A DNA stretch of 64,000 nucleotides, taken from contig CM045733.1 of the NCBI GenBank assembly GCA_024760905.1, forward strand, positions 37,647,001 to 37,711,000. Direction: 5' to 3'. A program made the position numbers and the translations under genes. The notes beneath the pieces are model-generated. The model was given only the letters and a program-made list of their open reading frames with translations, ran no database searches and was not told the DNA's origin. This DNA is from Plotosus lineatus (lineage: Eukaryota; Chordata; Actinopteri; Siluriformes; Plotosidae). Each line of letters begins with the position of its first letter. The stretch's first letter is position 1. Positions 48,107-59,772 of this stretch are shown one piece after another.

Positions 48107-48217
48107 GGGGCAGTGGTGGTCTATTGGATAGGGCGCAGGAGGTTCGACTGTCCCCCCAGGGCAGCTAACTGGGTCATTAAAGCCGAGCCATGTCTCTTAC
48201 TGTCTATGGTGAGAGGC
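48107..48217 (+). mobile_element. RTE-tailed tRNA SINE, copy 6, head only
   Basis: GGCAGTGGTGGTCTATTGG head, a deletion across the B box (leaving GGTTCGACTGTC), and the body to TATGGTGAGAGG, where it fuses with the truncated Tc1-like element. Confidence 0.8.
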
Positions 48218-48923
48218 CAGGTCGTGCTGAAAATTGAAAATCTTCATCTCCATAAAGCTTTTCAGCAGATGGAAGCATGAAGTGCTCCAAAATCTCCTGA
48301 TAGCTAGCTGCATTGACCCTGCCCTTGATAAAACACAGTGGACCAACACCAGCAGCTGACATGGCACCCCAGACCATCACTGACTGTGGGTACTTGACAC
48401 TGGACTTCAGGCATTTTGGCATTTCCTTCTCCCCAGTCTTCCTCCAAACTCTGGCACCTTAATTTCCAAATTACATGCAAAATTTGCTTTCATCTGAAAA
48501 AAGTACTTTGGACCACTGAGCAACAGTCCAGTGCTGCTTCTCTGTAGCCCAGGTCAGGCGCTTCTGCCGCTGTTTCTGGTTCAATAGTGACTTGACCTGG
48601 GGAATGCGGCACCTGAAGCCCATTTCCTGCACACACCTGTGCCTGGTGGCTCGGGATGTTTCTACTCCAGACTCAGTCCACTGCTTCCACAGGTGCCCCA
48701 AAGTCTGGAATCGGCCCTTCTCCACAATCTTCCTCAGGGTCCGGTCACCTCTTCTGGTTGTGCAGCGTTTTTGCCACACTTTTTCCTTCCCACAGACGTC
48801 CCACTGTGGTGGCTTGATACAGCACTCTGGGAACAGCCTATTCGCTCAGAGATTTCTTTCCATCTTACCCTCTTGCTTGAGGGTGTCAATGATGGACAGC
48901 AGTCAGGTCGGCAGTCTTACCCA
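48218..48923 (-). pseudogene. Truncated Tc1-like transposase
   Basis: Starts with a MGKTADL-like N-terminus near 48923 and proceeds through TRRGDRTLRKIVEKG, ATRHRCVQEMGFRCRIP, WSKVLFSDESKFCM (first catalytic Asp) and SVMVWGAMSAAGVGP to the break point. Frameshifted at several places. It preserves the N-terminal part that is damaged in the other copy. Confidence 0.85.
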
Positions 48924-49249
48924 TGATTGCGGTTTTGAGTAATGAATCAGGGTGGCAGTTTTTAAAAGCCTCAGGAATTTTTTGCAGGTGTTTAGAGTTA
49001 ATTGGTTGATTCATATGATTCGGTTAATTGCTCGTTTAGAGTACCTTTTCATGATATGCTAATTTTTTGAGATAGGAATTATAGGTTTTCATGAGCTGTA
49101 TGCCAAAATCATCAGTATTAAAACAATAAAATACCTGAAATATTTCAGTTGGTGTGCAATGAATCTAAAATATATGAAAGTTTAATTTTTATCAGTACAT
49201 TACAGAAAATAATGAACTTTATCATAATGTGCTAATTTTTTGAGAAGGA
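48218..49249 (-). mobile_element. Tc1-like DNA transposon, truncated copy
   Basis: Same family as 3217-4729, opposite orientation. It keeps the first inverted repeat (ending TTTTTTGAGAAGGAT) and the N-terminal two thirds of the transposase. It breaks off in the codons for QHDLA at about 48218, so the DLNPIENLW segment and the other inverted repeat are lost. Confidence 0.9.
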
Positions 49250-49257
49250 TTTATATA

Positions 49258-49338
<81 letters not shown>

Positions 49339-49362
49339 TATATATTTACACACACACACACA
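49250..49362. repeat. TA-rich microsatellite
   Basis: TA run of about 60 bases with TTTATA variants and a short CA run, at the right end of the Tc1-like element. Confidence 0.9.
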
Positions 49363-49816
49363 AAACAAAAATCACCACCTCAGCTCATTATCTCTTATTC
49401 CAGTGACAAGCTTACTTATTCAAATCTGACTAATCCATCACTAACACAGTCTGAAATGGCCTGTAGGTAAAGGATGAATGGCTGTGTATTTTCAAGTGCA
49501 TATATATGTCTCAGTGCGACCCTACAGAACTATACGGAGGAAAGAAGAGATTCTTGCAAAACCATTACATTTTAAAGAAATGAATTCTGACAGTCAGCTG
49601 ACTGATGGTATGGGAATGAGAATGGTGTTGATGACAGCTTTGCCACACAACAGCCCTACCATGCACAAGAGTCCAGCCTCCGAATAATTAATAATAACAA
49701 TAATAAAAAAAATTAAAAAAAAAACCTCAACAGCAGCCAGTAAAGCAGAATCATAATACAGAAGGACATATCAACTAAATTACCTAAAATTAGAAAACAC
49801 AATTGATGGGCCTCAC

Positions 49817-49920
49817 CTCTCTCTGCAACACAAGCTCCTTTGTAAACAGTGTGGCCTCCTCACTGAACGGTTCTGGTGTTCCACCTGGCATGTTTCGGGT
49901 CCCTCGTGGGCACTCGATAC
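49817..49920 (-). CDS. snd1: SND1 exon: SN repeat 4 segment starting IECPRG
   Basis: This 104-nt exon begins with two bases completing a Gly codon, then reads 34 residues from [12 protein letters not shown] to ELVLQRE. The acceptor is TATAG and the donor GTGAGG, immediately after the last Glu codon. The IECPRG and [18 protein letters not shown] stretches are diagnostic of the fourth staphylococcal-nuclease-like repeat of SND1. These repeats bind RNA and scaffold protein contacts. Compared with the human protein as I recall it, the loop after RNMPG is about two residues shorter. It is the most 5' SND1 exon visible; the preceding exon (ending in a LITFLLAG-like stretch in mammals) is not in the remaining 14 kb. 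Confidence 0.95.
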
Positions 49921-50536
49921 CTATATCGATAAGAGAGGAACGAAGATATAATTTGGGAAAAGCTAATTAATGGAAAGAGCTGGTTAGCATCAATTCTATA
50001 ATTATAATGAAACACAAATGATACCCTCTTGTGTCCACTGTTTGCTTGTGTTCCTGTCTCTGGTAGTCCTCCTTTAGATGGACCTGCTAGTATAATTAAC
50101 TTTATAACATGACATAACTAATGAGCAGCCAGAAACACAAGCAAAAGCGGCAAAGCTGTCAGCTTAAAGGCAGCAACTTGCAGTCTTTGCATCTCCATCA
50201 ACTCACCTCTTACCAATTTGTTAGCTTGTGTGTTAGCCTTTCAAAGAATTGGAGAAGCGAGAACCTTACTCTATTTGTTTTGTCATCGTGAAACTTTACA
50301 GGATTGGTTAGGATGTCATAACTATCAAAGTAAAAATGGGTATTAAGTGGGAAATTATTAATTTTTGTTACCATTTTGTAACCAACATGCTCAGCTTCAA
50401 AATTACACAAAATGTTCTAACACTTGTTGCTAGTTCTGGAGTAACTAACCAAACCACACCAGGAATCTTCAACCTTTCAAGTATGTAACTTTTTGAATGA
50501 GAAAGTAAAAATAAAAAACATGCTTAAAGTTCAAAG
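49921..50536. other. SND1 intron next to the upstream exon, no gene
   Basis: AT-rich sequence with no recognisable repeat or ORF. Confidence 0.45.
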
Positions 50537-50538
50537 TA

Positions 50539-51891
50539 CAGCCGTACCTTGGTTCTTGAACTTAATCCGTTCCAGAAGGCTGTTCGAATTCCAATTTGTT
50601 CGAATTCCAAATCCGCTTTGCCCATTACAAATAATGTAAATGATCTTAATCTGTTCCATCGTCTTTTGAACAGAAGTTAACAGTACCGTTACTCATACCA
50701 TAGGTCCTCAAATTAAGTAAAAAAAATTATTGAATACAATACATTATGTTATGTTTTGTGTTGTAAGAGACTTTTTAACTTTTCTGTGGTTTTTATTTTA
50801 GTGCTATGGTCTCTCAGAAAAGAGTTGCATGTTGAAATGTGAGTTGGAGAGGGGCGTGGCTCGAACACGGGGATGGAGTGATAAACACACACACAATCAT
50901 TTCCATTTAATCACAGGCTGTGACGACTAACAGCGCTCTCCGGGCGAGAAGACTGTCCCTCTTGATCTCTCAGCTCTGTGCTCGAGCAATTCAGGCTTTA
51001 GCTTGATTTCCATGTACAATTTCCCCGTTTCATCTATGTAAACGGCTGTGCTTTATTGTTCACAGGGAAGACACGAGTGCACTAGACACAATAACTAGAG
51101 CACTAGAAACCTGTGAACAATAAAGCACAACCCGTTTTCATAAATGAGTGTGTTAGAGCCATGCCCCTCTCCAACATGCAACTCTTCTGAGACCATAACA
51201 CACTAAAATGAAAACTACTGAAAAGTTAAAGCATAAGAACAATAAAGATAAGAATTTTAACGTTTTTTGAAAAGCCTTCTTTTCAAAACCTTACGGAAGT
51301 GGCTCATGACCTCATCGTTAAAGGTGTTCACAGCGCTGCTAGCACTTTAGCTTAGCTTAGCTGACAAATATACATACATACATACATACATGCTCTTCAG
51401 CTTTGTTCAGGCAGTTATGCCTATAAACCGCTCTGTGAGTTTTCTGTTCGGTACTCTAAATCGTATTTATCGCTGGAGCTGGTATATGGCATTAGTGATT
51501 AGATAACTTTAGTGATTTAGCACTAGCTTTAGGACTGTATCAACAACCTCCGGAGTTCCCCAGGACAGCTTTTAGGGTGATACATAGTATCAACAACTTC
51601 CGGACTTCCCCAGGACAGCTTTACAGTATTAGGGTGATACATAAAGCACCGGACTGATGAGCCACTAGGCTTGGGTGTAAAAGCCCAAACAGTCCTCACA
51701 TAGTATCGACAACTTCTGGACTTCCAGAAGTCGCTTTTCCTCCCTCTTGCTCTCATTTTTTCTCATGCATTTTTCGAGTTCGACTTCCGAATTTTGTTCG
51801 ACTTCCAAGGGTAAAAAAAAAATCTCAGATTTTTTTGTTCAAATTTCGATTTGTTCAACCTCTAAAGCATTCGAGAAACGAGGTACCACTG
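50539..51891 (-). mobile_element. Tigger/pogo-like element with internal palindrome, second copy
   Basis: Inverted ends CAGCCGTACCTTGGTTCTTG and CGAGAAACGAGGTACCACTG; TA at 50537-50538 and 51892-51893. Same family as 19223-20541 but opposite in orientation, with an internal inverted repeat (about 50765-50880 against 51145-51265) around a loop containing CATTTCCATTTAATCACAGG. Confidence 0.82.
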
Positions 51892-52106
51892 TACAGTAAG
51901 CCCTTGACTATTAGCGGTTTTGCACTCGCGCCCCCGCATATTCGCGGACTGCCGAGCAACTATCATGTAATTCAAATTCAGCCAATGGCTGTTCTCCTTC
52001 TTGCTGATTGGTTGAGATGATGTAATGCCCCTTTTTCTTCATTCGGGCACACTTTGAGCATGTGCTTTTTTAGTGTGTGTGTTTTTAATTACAGTTAAGC
52101 TTAGTC

Positions 52107-52358
52107 ATGCCACCCAAACACTGCACACCTTCTCAGGCTTCTGGTAAGGCACCGAAGCGCCAGAAAAAGGTAATGACGTTCCATGAAAAAGTAGAACTGC
52201 TTGATATGATTCAGAAAGGAAAACATTTTTCCGCAGTAGGGTGCCATTATAAAGTGAATGAAAGTACAGTCCACTACATAAAGAAAAATGAAAAGGCAAT
52301 CAGAGCTAGTGTAGAATCAAGTTTTTGTATAAGTGCTAAGAAGATGAATGTTGTATGA
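52107..52358 (+). pseudogene. Tigger transposase N-terminus (CENP-B-like helix-turn-helix)
   Basis: An 83-codon ORF: MPPKHCTPSQASGKAPKRQK, then MTFHEKVELLDMIQKGKHF and VNESTVHYIKKNEKAIRASV. This is the CENP-B-N/Psq helix-turn-helix that opens Tigger1-type transposases. The catalytic DDE domain is missing, so it is a remnant. Confidence 0.88.
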
Positions 52359-52680
52359 AGCAAGATCATCATCAGAATGGAACCATTCTTCCATCCAGGT
52401 TCCATTCTCAGTTATTATTCAGTACAGCAGGTTCCATTTTCAGTTATTGTTCCAGTACAGTACTGTACTTAAGTTAATGTTTAGAATGTTTGTGTGTGAG
52501 ATTTTATGTTCTGTAGCATGTTTATTCAAGCGCAAAGTATCCACGTCAAGTAATTTCACTGGTATCCAGTTCATGTAAATATAATGCAATGCAAAGTAAA
52601 TATAATGCAATGCCGCTCTCTAGTGGGCATTTTTCAAGAATACAGTACTGAATGTTTCAACGAAAAGAATCTTTTATACA

Positions 52681-52682
<2 letters not shown>

Positions 52683-52740
<58 letters not shown>
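52683..52740. repeat. TA/TG compound microsatellite
   Basis: TA run then TG run, immediately before the SINE head, as also seen at 48018-48103. Confidence 0.93.
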
Positions 52741-53065
52741 CAGTGGTGGTCTTGTGGATAAGGTGCAGGATCACTGATCCTAAAGTTGGGGTTCGAGTCC
52801 CCACAGGGTTGTCACTGTCCCCCCAGTGCAGCTTACTGGGTTATCAAAGGCGGGCCATATTTCTCACTGGCATGTAAAAGAACCATTGCTGACTTTCATA
52901 AAGAGTAGGCAAAGTCGTCAGCATGTTTCTGTCCCTTGTTAAAGGGCTGTGACAGGAAGGGCATCCGATGTAAGAAGCTATGCCAAATCAAATGTGCGAA
53001 TCAGATGATTCGCTGTGGCGACTCCTGAGAAAGGGGGAAAAAAAGGAAAAAAGCTGAAAAGATGA
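52741..53065 (+). mobile_element. RTE-tailed tRNA SINE, copy 7
   Basis: Full-length plus-strand copy with CAGTGGTGGTCTTGTGG head, GGGTTCGAGTCCCC B box, GGAAGGGCATCCGATG block and ATGATTCGCTGTGGCGACTC tail. About 15 bases further on, the LINE of the same tail family begins in the same orientation. Confidence 0.9.
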
Positions 53066-53079
53066 TATTATATAAAATG

Positions 53080-56000
53080 CAGCTGTGAGGATGGGCACAA
53101 GCAAGTGTCCGTCCTCACGCCGGTCCCAAACCCGGATAAATGCAGAGCGTTGCGGCAGGAAGAGCATCCGGCATAAAACTTTGGCCAAAATACACTATGC
53201 AAACTGTCAATACTAATTTCATACCGGATCGGTCAAGGCCCAGTTTAACAACGCCCGCTATCAGTGCCGTCAACCAACAGGGTGCTGGTGGAAATTGGAC
53301 TACTGTTGGTCGAAGAAGGGAGGCCGAAGGAGAGGCGGGAGGCTTGTCCATAGGCAGAAAGAGAAGAGGAAAGGCAGGAGTCAAGGACTGAGAGTAGGGA
53401 CTTTGAATGTTGGAACTATGACAGGAAAAGGTAGCGAGCTGGCTGACATGAGGCAGAGGAGGAAGGTGACATACTGTGTGTTCAGGAGACCAGGTGGAAA
53501 GGTAGCAAGGCTAGAAGCTTAGGAGCAGGGTTTAAGCTGTTTTTTCATGGTGTGGATGGGAAGAGAAATGGAGTTGGAGTCATCTTGAAGGAGGGGTTTG
53601 TCAGGAATGTTCTAGAAGTGAAAAGAGTGTCAGACAGAATGAGTCTTAAGTTAGAAATTGAGGTGTGATGTTCAATGTTGTTAGTGTTTATGCCCCACAG
53701 GCAGGATGTGAGCTAGAAGAGAAGGAGAGGATCTGTAGTGAGTTCGATGAAGTGATGCCGAGTACCCCCAGAGGTGAAAGAGTGATCATTGGTGCAGACT
53801 TCAATGGACATGTTGGTGCATGCAACAGAGAGGACGAGGAAGTGATGGCCAGGTTTGGTATCCAGGACAGGAACACAGAAGGACAGATGGTAATAGATTT
53901 TGCAAAAAGGATGGAAATGGCTGTGGTGAATACTTTCTTCCAGAACAGGAGCATAGGGTGACTTATAAACGCGGAGATAGAAGTACACAGGTAGACTACA
54001 TCTTGTATAGGCAATGTAACAGTGACTGCAAAGTAGTAGTGGGTGAGAGTGTTGCCAAACAGCATTGGATGGTGGTGTGCAGGATGCTGCTGATGGTGAA
54101 GAAGGTGAAGAAGGCAAAGTGGTGGAAGCTGAAAAAGGAAGAGTGTCGTGTTGTCTTCAAGGAGGAGTTGAAACAGGCTTTGGGTGGTCAGGAAGTACTT
54201 CCAAATGACTGGACAACTACAGCTAATGTGATCAGGGAGACAGGTAGATGAGTTCTTGGTGTGTCCTCTGGAGGGACAGTAGATAAGGAGACTTGGTGAT
54301 GGAATGAGAAAGTGCAGGAGTGTGTAAAAAGGAAAGGTTACCAAAGAAGAAGTGTGACATTGAGAGGACCGAAGAGAGTAAACAGGAGTACAGGGAGACA
54401 AAGCGTAAGGTGAAGGTAGTGGTGTCAAAGGCCAAACAGAGGGTGTATGATGACCTGTATGCTAGGCTGGACAGTAACGAGGGAGAAAATGATTTATACA
54501 GGTTGGCGCAACAGAGAAATAGAGATGGGAAGGACGTGCAGCAAGTTAGAGAGATTAAGGACAGAGTGGGAAATGTATTAACTGATGATAAAAGTGTGCT
54601 GGGAAGATGGAAAGAGTAATTTGAAGAGTTTATGAATGAGGAGAATGAGAGAGAAAAAAGAGTCGAAGAGGTGACTTTTGAGGAGCAGGAAGTAGCAAAG
54701 CTTAGTAAGGGTGACGTGAGGAGGGCATTGAAGAGGATGAAGAGTGGAAAGGCAGTTGGTCATACCGGTGGAGGTATGGAAGTGTCTAGGCGAGGTAGCA
54801 GTAGACTTTCTGACAAGAACATTCAAAAAGGTCCTCGAGAGTGAGCAGATGCCGGAGGAATGGAGGAGAAGTGTGCTCGTGCCCATTCAAAGAACAAGGG
54901 AGACATGCAGAGTTGTGGCAACTACAGAGGGATAAAGTTGAGGAGCCATACGATGAAGTTATGGGAAAGAATAGTGGAAGCTAGACTAAGGGCAGACGTC
55001 AGCATTTGTGAACAACAGTTTGGTTTCATGCCAAGAAAGAGAACCACAGATGCAGTATTTGCCTTGAGGATGTTTATGGAGAAGTTCAGAGAAGGCCAGA
55101 GGGAGCTGCATTGTGCCTTTGTGGATCTGGAGAAAGCATTTGACAGGGTGCCGAGAGAGGAACTTTGGTATTGCATGAGGATGTCTGGAGTGGCAGAGAA
55201 GTATGTTAGAGTGGTGCAGGACATGTATGAGAGATGAAAGACAGTGGTGAGGTGTGCTGTCGGTGTGACCAAAGAATTTAAGGTGGAGGTGCGACTGCAT
55301 GAAGGGTCAGCTCTGAGCCCCTTCTTGTCTGCTATGGTGATGGACAGGCTGACAGACGAGGTTAGACAAGAATCTCCATGGACTATGATATTCACAGATG
55401 TCATTGTGATCTGTAGTGAGAGCAGAGAACAAGTGGATGAAAATCTAGAGAGGTGGAGGTATACCCTGGAAAGGAGAGGACTGAAGGTTAGCCGCAGTAA
55501 AACAGAATACATGTGTGTGAACGACAAGGACCCAAGAGGAACTCTGAGGTTACAAGGGGCAGAGGCGAGAGGATTTTAAGGATTTACAGGGAGCAGCGAA
55601 AAAGAAGTGGAGGATTTTAAGTACTTAGGCTCAACAGTCCAGAGCAATGGAGAGTGTGGGAAAGAGGTGAAGACGCGTGTGCAGGCAGGTTGGAGAAAAG
55701 TGTCCGGTGTGATAGGGGAGTATCGTCAAGAATGAAAGGAAAAGTGTACAAGACGGTGTTGAGGCCAGCGATGTTGTATGGTTTAGAGACAGTGGCCCTG
55801 GGGAAAAGACAGGAGTCAGAGTTGGAGGTAGCAGAGATGAAAATGTTGAGGTTCTCTTTGGGAGTAACGAGGATGGATAGGATCAGAAACGAGTACATCA
55901 GAGGGACAGGACATGTAAGAGGTTTTGAAGACAAAGTCAGAGAGGCTAGATTGAGATGGTTTGGACATGTACAGAGGAGTGATCGTGAGTATATTGGTAG

Positions 56001-56190
56001 TAGGATGCTGAGGTTGGAACTACCAGGCAGAAGGCCTAGAGGAAGACCAAAGAGAAGATTCATGGATGTGTTGAAGGAGGACATGAAGGTAGTTGGAGTA
56101 AGAGTAGAAGATGCAGAGGATAGGGTGAGATGGAGGTAGATGATTCGCTGTGGCGACCCCTGAAGGGAAAAGCCGAAAGGAAAAGAAGAT
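53080..56190 (+). mobile_element. RTE-like LINE, full-length but decayed copy
   Basis: The longest copy of the family, about 3.1 kb, including a ~300-bp 5' region (GATGGGCACAAGCAAGTGTC ... GGCAGGAAGAGCATCCGGC) absent from the others. The 3' end is ATGATTCGCTGTGGCGACCC, then GAAAGGAAAAGAAG. It lies in the Tigger-like element. Confidence 0.92.
53389..56140 (+). pseudogene. Broken endonuclease-RT of the full-length LINE copy
   Basis: Starts LRVGTLNVGTM. Endonuclease motifs SVYAPQAG and IIGADFNGHVG are visible, then the frame breaks repeatedly. RT motifs include NYRGIKLRSHTMKLWERI, VDLEKAFDRVPREELW, HEGSALSPFLSAM and IFTDVIVI, where the catalytic Ala-Asp-Asp box is degraded to TDV. The C-terminal RLRWFGHVQRSDREYIG and ELPGRRPRGRPKRRF parts are intact. 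Confidence 0.88.
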
Positions 56191-56489
56191 ATATGCTGTA
56201 TAATGTTTATATTTTGATATCAATAAATATCATGGTAAAAATTAAAACGGATCTCTTAATTATTACTACATTAATACTGTATTAATAAGACTGTCTATAG
56301 AATGTGTTTAAGAAGCATATTTTAGTGCATGTAATAGATACATAGTATTTTACTTCTGGTTGATCATTCACGCATGTAATATGATACATTGGGATTTTAC
56401 TTCTGGGTACAGAACTCACGGATTATCTTCATTCGCGGGAGGGGTCGGAACCGAACCTCCGCAAATAATGAGGGCCTACTGTATTGAAT

Positions 56490-59200
56490 AATTTCCAAAT
56501 TAATGTCCATTTTTCTGCAATGGGTTATAAATATTTTCAGCTTTCCCAATGGTCAGACGGAAATATTTTATTATATCCTGCACATTATCAGCCCCCTAAC
56601 CCCACTTAATATTCCAGGGGATAAAAACAAAATACTCTATCTTTGTTTACAAAAAATATAATAATACTAATTAAAATAATTAATTGTCCATTATTAACTC
56701 TGATTCAGAATTACCTCATATTGGTGACATATTAGGTAATTAAGACCATCAGATTGCTTGGTGGCCAGAATGAAAATAAGTTGTGACATTTGAGTACCTT
56801 TAGAGTGAGAAGTTTTGAGCTCAGAAGTTGATTGTGTTTGCCAACCTCAGGTGACCACCTAATAATGGAAACTTGTCTTGAGTTGACAATTCACAATCAC
56901 ACTGTAGATTCAATTCCCATTACACAGAAGCGTAACACAAAAAAAAAACCCAGCTTACTGTGGAAACCATATACCAATACCAAAGGATTTGCACATATCA
57001 GTTGCCAGTATGGATAAATGTTGGTTCAAAAACATTTCACAAGTCCCAAACCAATTAGTGGTCAGGCTAGCAGCTATAATACTTGCAACCTCAATACTAT
57101 TAATTCAATACCCTTGAGTCTTGCTACTGTAGGTTAGTACTTGGCAAACTCGGACCTTTTATTGGCAGGCTCTGACTTGGCAGCATCAAAGAAACCAGAC
57201 ACAAATCTAATGTGTCCCAACATGCAATTCACTGACCTTGGCAAACCTCAGCTAAAACTCATATCTTTGTGCTCTCACTGAATCTTGTACAGGTCATTCA
57301 TCATGTGACTTGGACGGCCATTTCAAATGCATTGCTTGCACTGTGGTCTGAGAAATCCACAGTAATCCTGAATCTGCATGTCATTGGTTAATATTTACAC
57401 AGTGTTTGTGGAACTCCCTCACATATCAGCTGGGGCTTTTGGGCATAAATCCTCTTAAAAGCACTGGAGTATGTGCATGCTCCTTTTAAAACAGAGAAGA
57501 AAAAACTACTACCAAAGATAAGTGTGGATCCCAACTGACAACCATTCTTCATCTGCACGCCATGATTTTTTTGAGCTGAATCTAACTACCAACCAAATGT
57601 TGAGCATACCTGTTGATCAGCAGGATGCACAGTTACCCAATTGCAGACCATGTTAGGAAAAGACCGATTTGGAGTTTCATGAGACTATGAGGTAATTTCT
57701 CCAGTTATTTGTTGGACTTTTTAAAAAATTATTCTGCAGGAGGTCAGCCATTGTGAATTACTTGCATTAACACTAATGGAATTAAGGATGTGCAAAAACT
57801 CGTGAAACTTTGCATCCAGGTTTGAACTTTGATTTAATAACAGAATTGGCCATCGATGTTTCACAGCAGTTCTCTAACGTCCCCAAATTACTTTCAGCAT
57901 TTTTAATACTAATCATAAGTCTGGCTTTCTTTATCAGGAAATGATCAGGAAATATTTTACAATTCAATCAAACAGTTTACAGACTATTTGAATTTTGCTG
58001 ATTATTAAATATAGAGCTCATGCTGACTTGGAAAATCAGGTTGATGTGAAGATAGTCTGCACTGTTCTACGCAAGTGGATGTGACAAGAAGCCATCTGAC
58101 ATACGTGACCTCATGGATGTCTGTGGAGTAGTGCTCCTGGGTATGTTATATACATTAGTGCCACTATATTGGTGTGAAGGATCCAAAATCCAAGTTATTT
58201 CCAGTCCTTTTCCAATAATTTGTAGCATGCACCTGGGTTGAGATTTCCCTGGGCACGCTTCATGTGTTCACACAATTGCTGATTGCTTTCCAACAATACT
58301 CACAATCAGAATAAAGTCACAGAATAAATTTTCCTTTCTTCCCATTTCCTCATCCACATACTGAGAATGACCCCATCCCTCTCGCCTTTACGATCTCCCA
58401 TCGGCTCTGCTAACCGTATTTTTTCAAGCACTTTTTCTACTTTCTTTGAATGAGACAGAAAGCGTTCAGATCATGGTGATGTAAAAGTCTCTTAATGACA
58501 AATGCATAGACTTTAAATGGTACCAAATTCGTCTTGGGGTTCAGGTGATCATTTCAGAATAAAGCTCCAGGAGTTCATTTGTGGGTCATTCACGAACAAT
58601 GCAGTGTCTGTGTGGGCACATATGTAGAAATGATCAAGGCACCTTAATTCATTTATTATATAAATCCTAAGAATTTTAGTAAATAAAGTGACAATGAAAG
58701 AATCTATTGGCCAGGAGATTTCCGCTCAAGCATAGTGCAAAGGAACTTGTGTCATAAAACTAATAACAAAAGGAGCGAAAAAGCACATTCAGATTCAAAT
58801 CTCCAAATCAATTTAGACATCTTCGGTGGAGGCACACACCAAGCATGACTAAACCAAAAATGAGTGCGCAATGTCCTGCAGGGAAGCAAAATCCATCTCT
58901 CTTGGTTTTGGAGGTAGAACTGAAGTGAAATTGAAGTGGAAACAATAAGAAAATAATAAGGATTGTTCAGTAACTCCAAAGGAAATATAAAGCAGACTTC
59001 TCTTTGCACCATCTCCACGGTGTCACCTTATATACTGCAGCACACAGTCCAACACCGGAACAATGACTTTTATTGTTACCGATGTCTCAAAAGCACAGAA
59101 GTGAGTTAAAATATTCAACTCTAATCCCAGGATCCAGCTAACAAGAGAGATTTACTTAACCGATCTTCCAGCACATTATCGATGATGTTAACACACATAC
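56490..59200. other. SND1 intron sequence, no gene recognised
   Basis: AT-rich, low repeat content compared with the rest, and no ORF above about 90 codons. I see no recognisable gene, RNA or transposon. This is the longest stretch without recognisable mobile DNA outside the LRRC4 region. Confidence 0.45.
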
Positions 59201-59204
59201 ATAC

Positions 59205-59432
59205 AGGAGCAATTTGGAAGAGCCAATTAACCTAATGCGCATGTCTTTGGATTCTGGGAAGAAACCTAATATCTGTAAGAAAGTCATGAAAGCATGAGGA
59301 GCACGACTACACAAAACCTACACAAAAAGCTACACACAACTACACAAAAAACCTTCATCAAACCCGGAACTTGAATCCATAACCTTCTTGCTGTGAAGTT
59401 GCTGTGCTTAACATTATACTACTGTGCCAACA
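59205..59432 (-). mobile_element. Decayed tRNA-derived SINE, second family
   Basis: Minus strand retains a GTAGTATAATGTTAAGCACA-like head and the AGACATGCGCATTAGGTTAA body of the family seen intact at 15197-15609. Confidence 0.65.
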
Positions 59433-59639
59433 CAATTGAACAAACTACTGAACACAAAATTCAAAGAAAAACTTCATACTAGTTCAGTTTTCAGTGTTTA
59501 GTTTTTCATCCTTTGTGTACTTTATCACAGTGGGTGTTCTTCATGCTACTGTACTTATTTTTCCCACATATTTTGTAGCTATTTCTTACAACCCTGTTCA
59601 CACATTCACGGTTTGCTGTATTTAAATTCATTCTCAGAG

Positions 59640-59772
59640 AATGAGGGTGTCGCCCTGCGATGGCCTGGCGAGCTGTCCAGGGTGTACTCTGCCCTCGCCC
59701 GAACTTGGCTGGGATGGGCGCCAGCCTCCCCGCGACCCTAATTCGGATTAAGCTGTTACAGAAAATGATGAA
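59640..59772 (+). mobile_element. SINE/LINE 3' tail with GATGAATGATGA repeat
   Basis: GTCGCCCTGCGATGGCCTGG, GTCCAGGGTGTACTCTGCC and CCCCGCGACCCTAATTCGG are the widely shared fish repeat tail that usually ends in a GGATGGATGA-type repeat, here AATGATGAATGATGAGAATG. Confidence 0.7.

Larger units (their letters stand above)
51894..56481 (+). mobile_element. Tigger-like transposon interrupted by a SINE and a LINE
   Basis: The left terminus CAGTAAGCCCTTGACTATTAG is matched 4.6 kb away by the inverted right terminus CAAATAATGAGGGCCTACTG, with TA on both sides. Removing the microsatellite, SINE and LINE between 52683 and 56190 leaves about 1.1 kb, the size of an internally deleted Tigger. It starts at the very TA that ends the preceding element. 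Confidence 0.85.

Noticed and set aside
53688..54428. 246-codon minus-strand ORF
   Set aside because: Antisense of the full-length LINE endonuclease/RT, as with other long frames opposite LINE coding sequence at 43176-45325 and 54922-56084.
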